From Pseudomonas nunensis (GTDB taxonomy: Bacteria > Pseudomonadota > Gammaproteobacteria > Pseudomonadales > Pseudomonadaceae), in assembly GCF_024296925.1 (NCBI RefSeq), contig NZ_CP101125.1, forward strand, positions 1,304,501 through 1,368,500: 64,000 nucleotides of DNA, written 5' to 3'. The position numbers and the translations under genes were made by a program. The notes below the pieces were generated by a model. The model saw nothing but the letters and a program-made list of their open reading frames with translations. It was not told where the DNA came from and ran no database searches. How positions within the stretch are numbered: the first letter of the stretch is position 1; every line of letters starts with the position of its first letter. Positions 1 through 7,644 of this stretch are shown one piece after another.

Positions 1-1
1 G

Positions 2-505
2 CTGAAAAAGCGCGCCGGTGGCATCGAGCAGTTCGTGCTCGAAGACGAGAGTCGTGCGGTCGGCAGTTGTGCCTTGCCGCTGCCGCTGTATCAGGGCATG
101 CAGCAGTTTCCGATGGTCTGGCTGGAAGACAGCCTGGAAGGGCGGGTCGAGCGGATCCTGCGGGATTACGTGGTGGACCTGTGTGCCGAGTTTATCGGCG
201 TGCATGGCGAGGACGGCTTTGCGCTGTTTTCCGAGCGTTTGTTGGAAAGCCTGAACAATGTGCAGAAGCGCCTGGGCGGGGAACGTCATCGGCGTATGTT
301 GATTCTGATGGAAGACGCCTTGGTGGAGCAGGCGCGTAGTGGCGCGGTGGACTTGCACCGGGGCTGGATCGAAGGGTTGCTGACTGAGTATTACGACCCG
401 ATGTATGGGTTTCAGCGGGAGAAGAAGGGCGCACGGATCGAGTTTTCCGGGGAGCGCGGGGCGGTGATTGAGTATCTGCGGGAGCGGGGTAGTCAGCGGG
501 TTTGA
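2..505 (+). CDS. mnmH: tRNA 2-selenouridine synthase MnmH, 3' part (5' end outside window)
   Basis: The open frame enters from the left edge (reading from base 2) and ends at TGA 503-505, giving the last 167 residues. The stretch beginning [18 protein letters not shown] and the later [13 protein letters not shown] and YYDPMYGFQ segments match the C-terminal half of MnmH/SelU (YbbB), which replaces sulfur by selenium in 2-thiouridine at the tRNA wobble position through a geranylated intermediate. The N-terminal rhodanese domain and P-loop that complete the enzyme lie upstream of the window. A type A REPIN follows 18 bp after the stop. Family assignment is by recall of conserved segments; confident. 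Confidence 0.88.
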   Translation: MKKRAGGIEQFVLEDESRAVGSCALPLPLYQGMQQFPMVWLEDSLEGRVERILRDYVVDLCAEFIGVHGEDGFALFSERLLESLNNVQKRLGGERHRRMLILMEDALVEQARSGAVDLHRGWIEGLLTEYYDPMYGFQREKKGARIEFSGERGAVIEYLRERGSQRV

Positions 506-523
506 TGGTTGTTATTGCCGGCC

Positions 524-620
524 TCATCGCGAGCAAGCTCGCTCCCACATTGGATCTGCGTCGTGCACAGAATCTGTGAACAATGAAGATCTCCTGTGCG
601 AGCGAGCTTACTCGCGATGG
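524..620. repeat. REPIN, type A
   Basis: Inverted pair of REP arms (catcgcgagcaagctcgctc at the left, gcgagcgagcttactcgcga at the right) about 45 bp apart. It fills the gap between mnmH and the convergent permease gene. Confidence 0.85.
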
Positions 621-643
621 GGCCCTTACAGGCGCTAAAAAAC

Positions 644-1699
644 TTAAAGCAAAGCAGCCCCGATCAACCCGCTGATCACTCCAATCCCCATGGTCATCAG
701 CGCCACACTCACCAACACCCGCGTATTGAAATCCTTCCGCAGCATCAGCAGCGAAGGCAGGCTGATGCTCGGCAGGGTCATCAGCAGTGCGACCGCCGGG
801 GCGGTGCCCATGCCCAGGGTCATCATGGTTTGCACGATAGGGATTTCGGCGGCGGTCGGAATCACGAACAACGTGCCGATGATCGCCAGCGGCACCAGCC
901 ACAAAAGGCTGTTGGCCATGGCGCCATCGATGTGCGGGAACACCCAGACCCGCACCGCACCCAGCACCAGCACCGCCAGGATGTAGATCGGGATGGTGCT
1001 CCAGAACAGTTGCCAGATCGTCCGGCCCCAGCGAGTCAGGAACGGTTGCGCGTTGATCTCGCGGGCTTCGACCACCGCCTCGACAGCGGCTTCGGGCACG
1101 TTCTCCGGCCCGGCGATCCGCTGGGCCACCAGCGACACGCCAAACACCAGCACGATACCCGCCACCAACCTCAACGCGGTAAAGCCCCAGCCGAGTACGA
1201 AACCCATGAACACCAGCGTGGCGGGGTTGAGCACCGGGTTGCCGATCCAGAACGCCAGCGCGGCACCCACCGACACGTTCTGTCGGCGCATGCTCGCCGC
1301 CACCGGGGCCGCGCAGCACGAGCACATCATGCCCGGCAGCGCGAACAAGCCGCCGCGCAGGGTCGAGGCGAAACCGGCGCGGCCGAACAGGCGCAGCAGC
1401 CAGTCCCTGGGAATCAACACTTGCAGCAGGGAGCCGAGGATCACCGCCAGCACGGCGGCTTTCCAGATCGCCAGGAAATACACCTTGGCGTACGTCAGGG
1501 CGGCGATCAGTGGGTCGGATTGTTGGTCATTGATGATCGAGGCGCCGATGCTGTGGTTGTCAGCGGCGACGAAAGCCTTGAGGTAGTAGGGCGACCATTT
1601 GACGTAGTAGAGGCCGACACAGGCGACCAGCAGGAACAGCGCGGGTTTCCACCAGAACGACCAGCCCCGGGCGGGGACAGCTGTGGTTGAGAGAGACAT
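644..1699 (-). CDS. ArsP/YraQ-type (DUF318, PF03773) permease
   Basis: 351 residues with a hydrophobic helix near the N-terminus (about 18-33) followed by two bundles of membrane segments, ending with helices rich in Gly, Ile and Leu. The segment GMMCSCCAAPVAASMRRQ (about residues 127-144) followed by FWIGNPVLNPATL is the hallmark of the PF03773 permease family, members of which export metal(loid)s or organoarsenicals. The clustered cysteines CSCC suggest metal binding, but the substrate is not shown by the sequence. No ars or metal-resistance gene lies beside it. A ggaaccctgcc stretch precedes the ATG. It converges with mnmH across a REPIN. Confidence 0.8.
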   Translation of the reverse strand: MSLSTTAVPARGWSFWWKPALFLLVACVGLYYVKWSPYYLKAFVAADNHSIGASIINDQQSDPLIAALTYAKVYFLAIWKAAVLAVILGSLLQVLIPRDWLLRLFGRAGFASTLRGGLFALPGMMCSCCAAPVAASMRRQNVSVGAALAFWIGNPVLNPATLVFMGFVLGWGFTALRLVAGIVLVFGVSLVAQRIAGPENVPEAAVEAVVEAREINAQPFLTRWGRTIWQLFWSTIPIYILAVLVLGAVRVWVFPHIDGAMANSLLWLVPLAIIGTLFVIPTAAEIPIVQTMMTLGMGTAPAVALLMTLPSISLPSLLMLRKDFNTRVLVSVALMTMGIGVISGLIGAALL

Positions 1700-1791
1700 G
1701 GCAGGGTTCCGGGCAATGGGGAGATCAGTTGATGATAGCCCAGCCCCTTCTTACCCGTGGTCCCGACAGAGTGTGGGACGTGGCAGACGTC

Positions 1792-2466
1792 TTACGTAGG
1801 ACAGTTCTGCGAGCCGTTATCCAGCCCTTGTTTGTACGTGTGGCTGACCAGGCTGGCCTTGCCGTTGTGCCAGGTCAGGGTCAGTACATACAGGGAATCG
1901 TAGTCGCTGGACTCCCAGTCCTCGGTGATGTTCTGCTTCTTGCCCAGCGCGTCGCCGGCGACCTTGTTGATCAGCTCGGGCAGGTAGCCGTGGGACCAGG
2001 CGGTGTAGATGATCGAGTTGTGGTACTTGTCGTGCAGCAGTTCATCCGCCAGTTCGCTGGTGTCGTTGGCCGAATACTCGATGTTCACCGGCAACCCGAG
2101 CTTGATTGCGCTGGGGCTGATGGTCATCAGGGGGCGAATGTAACTGTAGGAATTGTCCAGTTCACCTTCCTCGACATTACGCGTCGGGTTGGCGGCGAAC
2201 ACATAGTTGGCCTTGCCGAATTTCTCTGGCAGTAACGTGGACAGGTTGATCGCACGGTTCAACCCCTGGCAATTGAGCTGACCCAGGCCGCCTTCGGGTT
2301 TTTCCGCGTGACGCAGGAATACCAGCGTCTGGGTGCCGTCGGCCGGTTGGGCGCGGCTTTCGCTGGACTCAAGCGACAGGAACAGCGCGCTGGCCGCCAG
2401 TAACGAAGGCAGGAAAATGTACGCGCGATGCTTGAAGCGTTGGGCGAATTTCAAGAGGTTCATCAT
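1792..2466 (-). CDS. Exported histidine phosphatase family protein
   Basis: 224 residues. An N-terminal hydrophobic stretch (about 17-33, IFLPSLLAASALFLSL) ending SRA-QPA looks like a signal peptide, so the protein is probably periplasmic. The motif FLRHAEKPEGG (about residue 49) carries the nucleophilic His and Arg of the phosphoglycerate-mutase-like superfamily, and AWSHGYLPEL further on supplies the second histidine. Substrate unknown. The start is uncertain because two ATGs are adjacent (2466 and 2463) and no strong ribosome site precedes them. It stands alone on the minus strand, divergent from the GST gene. Confidence 0.72.
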   Translation of the reverse strand: MMNLLKFAQRFKHRAYIFLPSLLAASALFLSLESSESRAQPADGTQTLVFLRHAEKPEGGLGQLNCQGLNRAINLSTLLPEKFGKANYVFAANPTRNVEEGELDNSYSYIRPLMTISPSAIKLGLPVNIEYSANDTSELADELLHDKYHNSIIYTAWSHGYLPELINKVAGDALGKKQNITEDWESSDYDSLYVLTLTWHNGKASLVSHTYKQGLDNGSQNCPT

Positions 2467-2769
2467 TGAATAATGGATTCTTCAGCGCATTCGATTAAGG
2501 CTGACAAACCTTTACACCGCGCTCCCAGCGTCGGGTGTTTTCCATGTCGTTGTGCCGGTCCGTTTCCGTGAAGGGCATTGCTCAGAGTCCCCTGAAGCCC
2601 ATTTGGTTCGATACCGGCGGTTTCGCAGCACTTTAGCCGCAACCTTCGACGGGATGGCTGAAGGTTAGCGACAGGATGTTTCGGATTTATGGATACCCGC
2701 ATATTTCTGCGCCAGAAGGCCCCGGACCTACATTATGATCAGCGCTCCAATGTCTGCGTGGATGCTCCC
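2467..2769. other. Intergenic region between phosphatase and GST genes
   Basis: 303 bp between two divergent genes, presumably holding both promoters. The only structure seen is a hairpin at 2641-2666 (AACCTTC, 12-base loop, GAAGGTT). An open frame reaches in from the GST gene (from 2689), but its codons look unlike a GST N-terminus. Confidence 0.5.
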
Positions 2770-3468
2770 ATGACTGATCTCTCTGCGTTCCCGATCAACC
2801 AAAAATGGCCGGCCCAGTACCCCGACTGGATTCAGCTCTACTCCTTGCCGACCCCCAACGGCGTCAAGGTCTCGATCATGCTTGAAGAGATCGGCCTGCC
2901 GTATGAGCCGCACCGTGTGGGTTTCGAGACCAACGATCAGTTGTCGCCGGAGTTCATGTCCTTGAACCCCAACAACAAGATCCCGGCGATCATCGACCCC
3001 CACGGCCCAGGCGACCAGCCGCTGCCGCTGTTTGAGTCCGGGGCGATTCTGATCTACCTCGCCGACAAAAGTGGCCAGTTGCTGGCCCAGGAATCGGCGG
3101 CGCGCTATGAGACGATCCAGTGGTTGATGTTTCAGATGGGCGGTATCGGGCCGATGTTCGGCCAGGTCGGTTTCTTCAACAAGTTCGGCGGCAAGGACTA
3201 CGAGGACAAGCGTCCGCGTGATCGCTACGTCGAAGAAAGCAAACGCCTGCTCAACGTGCTCGACAAACGTCTGGAAGGACGCGACTGGATCATGGGCGAG
3301 CGCTACACCATCGCGGATATCGCGACGTTCCCGTGGGTGCGCAACCTGATCGGTTTCTACGAGGCCGGTGATCTGGTGGGCATCCAGAATTTCCCCAATA
3401 TCACACGGGTGCTGGAGCGCTTCCTGGCGCGGCCGGCGGTGATGCGCGGGCTGGAAATTCCCAAGTAA
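2770..3468 (+). CDS. Glutathione S-transferase, YfcG-like (Nu class)
   Basis: 232 residues from the ATG at 2770, giving MTDLSAFPINQKW. The N-terminal thioredoxin-fold domain contains LYSLPTPNGVKVSIMLEE, corresponding to the TPNG(H/Q)K region of E. coli YfcG, then LNPNNKIPAI and LFESGAILIYLA, the glutathione-binding ESGA motif. The C-terminal helical domain contains the N-cap motif YTIADIATFPW. YfcG-type enzymes act as disulfide reductases on glutathione. An in-frame upstream extension to 2689 is possible but unlikely. The PhzF-family gene follows 24 bp later on the same strand, so the two may be co-transcribed. Confidence 0.85.
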   Translation: MTDLSAFPINQKWPAQYPDWIQLYSLPTPNGVKVSIMLEEIGLPYEPHRVGFETNDQLSPEFMSLNPNNKIPAIIDPHGPGDQPLPLFESGAILIYLADKSGQLLAQESAARYETIQWLMFQMGGIGPMFGQVGFFNKFGGKDYEDKRPRDRYVEESKRLLNVLDKRLEGRDWIMGERYTIADIATFPWVRNLIGFYEAGDLVGIQNFPNITRVLERFLARPAVMRGLEIPK

Positions 3469-3492
3469 AGCTATTCAAGACCAAGGCAGGCC

Positions 3493-4335
3493 ATGAGTTC
3501 TTTCAATTTCAAGCAAGTCGATGTTTTCAGCCAAACGCCGCTCAAAGGCAATCCGTTGGCGGTGGTGTTCGGCGCTGACCGGCTCAGTGATGAGCGCATG
3601 GCAGCGTTCGCGAGCTGGACCAATCTCAGCGAAACCACGTTCATTCTCGAGCCCCGGGACCCGCGAGCCGACTACCGGGTGCGGATCTTCACCACGCTGT
3701 CGGAACTGCCGTTCGCCGGGCATCCGACTCTGGGCACCTGCCACGCATGGCTTGAGGCCGGTGGCGTGCCCAAGGGTGATGAGATCATTCAGGAATGCGG
3801 CGTCGGGCTGGTGCGGATTCGTCGGCAAGGGGCTGAGCTGGCTTTTCTCGCGCCGCCGCTGCTTCGGACCGGGGCGGTGGATGCCGACGTGCTGGAGCGG
3901 GTGCGACGTGGGCTGCGGCTGGAGGAGGGAGCGATTGTTCGGGCGCAATGGGTTGATAACGGCGCTGGCTGGTTGGCGGTGATGGTCGAGGATCGGCAGC
4001 AGGTACTCGATGTGCAGCCGGATCATTCGCAAATGCTGGGTCTGGCGGTTGGCGTGATAGCGCCGTGGAATCCCGAGCGTGACGGTGATGGCGCCCAGTT
4101 CGAAGTCCGCGCGTTCATCTCCGGCGACGGCATGCCGGAAGACCCGGCCACCGGCAGCCTGAATGCGGGGATTGCCCAGTGGTTGCTCGGCGAAGGGCTC
4201 GCACCGGCGTCGTATGTAGTCAGCCAAGGCTTGACCATGGGCCGCGCGGGACGGATTCAGGTGGATCAGGTCGGGGATGAGATCTGGATCGGCGGCGCGG
4301 TGGTGACCTGTATCGCCGGGACGCTGAGTCTGTAG
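3493..4335 (+). CDS. PhzF family isomerase-like protein
   Basis: 280 residues; an AAGG-type ribosome site lies just before the ATG. PhzF fold signatures are clear: KQVDVFSQTPLKGNPLAVVF at the start, NLSETTFIL with the catalytic glutamate equivalent (about residue 46), FAGHPTLGTCHA, and the second-domain EDPATGSLNAGIAQWLL. Characterised PhzF isomerises trans-2,3-dihydro-3-hydroxyanthranilate in phenazine synthesis. No other phz gene is present, so this is more likely one of the many PhzF-like housekeeping paralogues of unknown substrate. It follows the GST gene closely; two type A REPINs lie after it. Confidence 0.85.
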   Translation: MSSFNFKQVDVFSQTPLKGNPLAVVFGADRLSDERMAAFASWTNLSETTFILEPRDPRADYRVRIFTTLSELPFAGHPTLGTCHAWLEAGGVPKGDEIIQECGVGLVRIRRQGAELAFLAPPLLRTGAVDADVLERVRRGLRLEEGAIVRAQWVDNGAGWLAVMVEDRQQVLDVQPDHSQMLGLAVGVIAPWNPERDGDGAQFEVRAFISGDGMPEDPATGSLNAGIAQWLLGEGLAPASYVVSQGLTMGRAGRIQVDQVGDEIWIGGAVVTCIAGTLSL

Positions 4336-4354
4336 CTGTCCAAATACAAATCCC

Positions 4355-4445
4355 CTGTGGGAGCGGGCTTGCTCGCGAAGGCGGTGCATCAGTCAATACA
4401 TGTGACGACTGACACAATGCCTTCGCGAGCAAGCCCGCTCCCACA
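4355..4445. repeat. REPIN, type A
   Basis: Left arm tgtgggagcgggcttgctcg and right arm cgagcaagcccgctcccaca enclose about 45 bp. First of two in the 354-bp gap between the PhzF gene and hemB. Confidence 0.92.
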
Positions 4446-4489
4446 TGGGTCTAGCGTCGTTCATATGATGTGAGCTCGACACAAAACTC

Positions 4490-4580
4490 CTGTGGGAGCG
4501 AGCCTGCTCGCGAATGCGGTGGGCCAGTCACCTGGATGTTGGATGTGCGACCGTCTTCGCGAGCAGGCTCGCTCCCACAA
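4490..4580. repeat. REPIN, type A
   Basis: Second type A element in the same gap, in the 'agcctgctcgcgaa' sequence variant (outer bases gagcctgctc / gagcaggctc). The remaining ~100 bp up to hemB, including ttgaggtttgtgtcctgcgc, probably holds the hemB promoter. Confidence 0.92.
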
Positions 4581-4689
4581 GGGGGATTGTTGCGAGGCTG
4601 GTAAGGGTTTGTTCCGCACTTGAGGTTTGTGTCCTGCGCCTGACAGGGCATAAGCTTCTCCCCCTACGACTTTTGTCTCAGGAAAACCC

Positions 4690-5664
4690 ATGTCCAGCCA
4701 GTTCCCCGAAGCACGTCCACGCCGTCTGCGCCGCAATGCGAGCCTGCGCAGCCTGTTCCAGGAAACCGAGTTCAGCCTGAACGATCTGGTGCTGCCGATT
4801 TTCGTCGAGGAAGAAATTGACGACTTCGTGCCGATCAAAAGCATGCCCGGTGTGATGCGGATTCCCGAGTCGAAACTGGCCGGCGAGATCGAGCGGTATG
4901 CCCGTGCCGGGATCAAGTCGGTGATGACTTTCGGCGTGTCCCATCACCTGGATAGCAGCGGCAGCGACACCTGGAACGATAACGGCCTGGTATCGCGCAT
5001 GTCGCGCATCGCCAAGGACGCGGTGCCGGAGATGATCGTGATGTCCGACACCTGCTTCTGCGAATACACCGATCACGGCCATTGCGGCGTGCTGCACAAT
5101 CATGAAGTCGACAACGACAAAACCCTGATCAACCTCGGCAAACAAGCCGTGGCCGCGGCCCGTGCCGGCGCTGATGTGATCGCGCCGTCGGCGGCGATGG
5201 ACGGTCAGGTCCAGGCGATTCGCCGGGCGCTGGACGAAGCTGGTTTCACCCAGACCGCGATCATGGCCTACTCGACCAAATTTGCCTCGGCACTCTACGG
5301 CCCGTTCCGCGAAGCCGGCGGCAGTGCGTTGAAAGGCGACCGCAAAAGCTACCAGATGAACCCGATGAACCGCCGCGAAGCCGTGCGCGAATCGCTGCTG
5401 GACGAGCAGGAAGGCGCCGATGCGCTGATGGTCAAACCGGCCGGCGCCTACCTGGACATCATCCGCGACATCCGCGAAGTTTCGCGTTTGCCGCTGTCGG
5501 CGTATCAGGTCAGCGGCGAATACGCGATGATCAAATTCGCCGCTCAGGCCGGGGCGATTGATGAAGATCGCGTGGTGCGTGAAAGCCTCGGCGCCATCAA
5601 ACGAGCCGGCGCGGACCTGATCTTCACCTACTTCGCCATGGACCTGGCCCTGGCCGGGATCTAA
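4690..5664 (+). CDS. hemB: Porphobilinogen synthase (delta-aminolevulinate dehydratase), zinc-type
   Basis: 324 residues, the normal family length, with caggaaaaccc before the ATG. The enzyme condenses two 5-aminolevulinate molecules to porphobilinogen in haem synthesis. The Schiff-base lysines are visible: Lys197 in MAYSTKFAS and Lys249 in [10 protein letters not shown], close to Lys195 and Lys247 of E. coli. The metal segment [17 protein letters not shown] has Cys122, Cys124 and Cys132, the three-cysteine zinc site of the E. coli enzyme; P. aeruginosa HemB instead has Asp residues here and uses magnesium. The genome may therefore carry a second, magnesium-type hemB elsewhere (inference). 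No other haem gene is adjacent. Confidence 0.95.
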   Translation: MSSQFPEARPRRLRRNASLRSLFQETEFSLNDLVLPIFVEEEIDDFVPIKSMPGVMRIPESKLAGEIERYARAGIKSVMTFGVSHHLDSSGSDTWNDNGLVSRMSRIAKDAVPEMIVMSDTCFCEYTDHGHCGVLHNHEVDNDKTLINLGKQAVAAARAGADVIAPSAAMDGQVQAIRRALDEAGFTQTAIMAYSTKFASALYGPFREAGGSALKGDRKSYQMNPMNRREAVRESLLDEQEGADALMVKPAGAYLDIIRDIREVSRLPLSAYQVSGEYAMIKFAAQAGAIDEDRVVRESLGAIKRAGADLIFTYFAMDLALAGI

Positions 5665-5696
5665 CCAACACCGCATCTCCCTGGGGAGCAGTTTTT

Positions 5697-5829
5697 TGTG
5701 GCGAGGGGGCTTGCCCCCGTTGGGCTGCGAAGCGGCCCTTGCCCCGGTCACCGCGATACTTCAGACGAACTGCGTATACCGAATTTACGACTGCTGTGCA
5801 GCCGAACGGGGGCAAGCCCCCTCGCCACA
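5697..5829. repeat. REPIN, type B
   Basis: Arms tgtggcgagggggcttgccc and gggcaagccccctcgccaca, continuing inward as gggctgcgaagcggcc and the imperfect partner actgctgtgcagcc. A different REP family from the common type A; the same family is nested inside a type A element at 52.7 kb. Confidence 0.88.
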
Positions 5830-5858
5830 GGGACTGGTTGTGAGTCTAAAAATCGGGT

Positions 5859-7388
5859 TCAGCCAAAAAACGGCCGTATCCCGTGATCCCGGAAGTACCG
5901 GTCGATCACTTTCGGATCAGCACTGTTATCGGCAATCGCCACATAGGTATCCGGCCTTAACAGATAAAAACCGTTGCGCGCCAACCCGGCGGTATCAAAC
6001 GCCGGCCGCCAGTCGAACACATGCAACGGCAAATGATGCTCGATGCACCAGTCGATCATTTCGTCGCTGGTGTCGCCGTACACATGCACCTGCCACGCGG
6101 GGTTTTTCAGCGGTTCGTAGTTGTCGCCTTCGCCATCGTGGGCCCAGGGCAGGCGGTCGCCGCCGTGGACGTGGCCCGCAGTGCCTTCGCTCAACGGCAT
6201 GCCGCGATAGTTGAGGGTGATCTGCGACACGGTGCGGAACAGGAACTCCCGGCTCGCGCCGAACGAGGTCATTTTGGGGATCAGGAACGGTGCCAGCCGC
6301 GTGCGCAGCAGGTCGGCGACTTTGCCTTCGGCGGTGACGAAGCTGAACACCCGGTCGGTGGTGGACACCAGGCGCCGGGCGAAGGCGATGCGTTCGGTTT
6401 CGTAGCTGTCGAGCAGTTTCGCGGTGGCGGCGCCGCTCAGAACCGCAGCGAGTTTCCAGGCCAGGTTGATTGCGTCGCCGATCCCGGTGTTCATGCCCTG
6501 GCCACCCGCAGGGCTGTGGACATGGGCCGCGTCGCCGAGCAGAAACGCGCGATCACGGCGGAAAAACTCCGCGACCCGGTGATGCACGCGGTAGGTCGAG
6601 AACCAGTTCACCTGTTCAATCCTGACCTTCAAATGCTCGATGGCCCGGCTGCTGACGTCTTCGAATGCAAGGGTTTCGGCATGCTCGGCACGTTCGTCGC
6701 GCACGGTGCCGATCAACCGCGCATGACCTTCGCTGGCCAGGGGAAACACCGCGAGAAAGTCCGCTTCATCAAGGTCTACGTGCAGTTCGCCGTTGAACGC
6801 CGGGCCGCTCGCCTGAACATCCGCCACGTAGAAAATCTGTTGGTAGGTGCCGCCGGGAAATCCGCTGTCGAGGGTCTTGCGCACGATCGACCGGGCGCCG
6901 TCGCAACCCGCGATATAACAGGCCTGGCAGGTTTCTTCCTGGCCATCGGGCAGGCGTAACTGCGCGGTGATGCCGTCGCCGGTTTCCGTGAAGTTTTCCA
7001 GTGCGGTATCGCGTTCCACGCGGACGCCAAAGGTTGCGAGGCGTTCGATCAACAACGCTTCGTGTTCGTCCTGGGGAAAGATTTCCAGGAAGGCATAAGG
7101 CGTCAGGCCCTCGCCAATCCGGGTCAACGGCAGGCGCGCCACGGCTTCGCCCTTGACCCAGAAATTCGCTGCCGCTACTCGATGACCGTTTTGTACGATG
7201 GCGTCGGCGAGGTCGAGTTGACGGTATAACTCAAGGGTCCGCGCCTGCACGGCCAGGGCCCGCGAGGTGGTACCGGGGGCCGAGGTCTTGTCGATGATGC
7301 GCACCTGGATGCCGAGCTTGCTCAGCCACAGCGCCAGCACCAGACCGGTCGGCCCGGCGCCGATGATCAGCACGTCACTTCGGTTCAT
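5859..7388 (-). CDS. FAD-dependent aromatic-ring monooxygenase (PheA/TfdB-like)
   Basis: 509 residues from the ATG at 7388, preceded by ggagagtgccc; an in-frame start at 7439 would add 17 untypical residues. Group A flavoprotein hydroxylase motifs are present: the GxGxxG FAD site VLIIGAGPTGLVLALW at the N-terminus, the DG motif in AGCDGARSIVRKTL, and the GD motif in LLGDAAHVHSPAGGQGMNTG. A C-terminal thioredoxin-like extension typical of phenol/pentachlorophenol monooxygenases follows (about 400-509). Such enzymes hydroxylate phenolic rings using NAD(P)H and O2; the substrate here is unknown. Its regulator is not evident, and it is separated from the upstream receptor gene by a terminator and a REPIN. 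Confidence 0.85.
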   Translation of the reverse strand: MNRSDVLIIGAGPTGLVLALWLSKLGIQVRIIDKTSAPGTTSRALAVQARTLELYRQLDLADAIVQNGHRVAAANFWVKGEAVARLPLTRIGEGLTPYAFLEIFPQDEHEALLIERLATFGVRVERDTALENFTETGDGITAQLRLPDGQEETCQACYIAGCDGARSIVRKTLDSGFPGGTYQQIFYVADVQASGPAFNGELHVDLDEADFLAVFPLASEGHARLIGTVRDERAEHAETLAFEDVSSRAIEHLKVRIEQVNWFSTYRVHHRVAEFFRRDRAFLLGDAAHVHSPAGGQGMNTGIGDAINLAWKLAAVLSGAATAKLLDSYETERIAFARRLVSTTDRVFSFVTAEGKVADLLRTRLAPFLIPKMTSFGASREFLFRTVSQITLNYRGMPLSEGTAGHVHGGDRLPWAHDGEGDNYEPLKNPAWQVHVYGDTSDEMIDWCIEHHLPLHVFDWRPAFDTAGLARNGFYLLRPDTYVAIADNSADPKVIDRYFRDHGIRPFFG

Positions 7389-7466
7389 GGGGGCACTCTC
7401 CGAAAGGTGGGTCGGACAAGTATGGTTCAGACAAGACAATCAAGCCTGGGCAAACACAAAACCCCT

Positions 7467-7556
7467 TGTGGGAGCGGGCTTGCTCGCGAAAGCGGTGTTT
7501 CAGTCAATAAATGTGGTGACTGATCCACCGCCTTCGCGAGCAAGCCCGCTCCCACA
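7467..7556. repeat. REPIN, type A
   Basis: Type A arms around a ~45-bp spacer, lying between the monooxygenase promoter region and the receptor terminator. Confidence 0.92.
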
Positions 7557-7592
7557 GGAGGTTTGTGTTTGACATGTTTTTGTGGCCAACAA

Positions 7593-7628
7593 AAAAGGCC
7601 CCGCAGCGCTAAAACTGCGGGGCCTTTT
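7593..7628 (-). terminator. Rho-independent terminator of the siderophore receptor gene
   Basis: Perfect 14-bp stem aaaaggccccgcag / ctgcggggccttttc with an 8-base loop. On the minus strand it ends in a T run 17 bp past the receptor stop codon; the A/T symmetry could let it act in both directions. Confidence 0.9.
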
Positions 7629-7644
7629 CATTGCGCGGCGGTGC

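Noticed and set aside
3493..4335. Part of a phenazine biosynthesis cluster
   Set aside because: Only the PhzF-family gene is present; no phzA-G neighbours.
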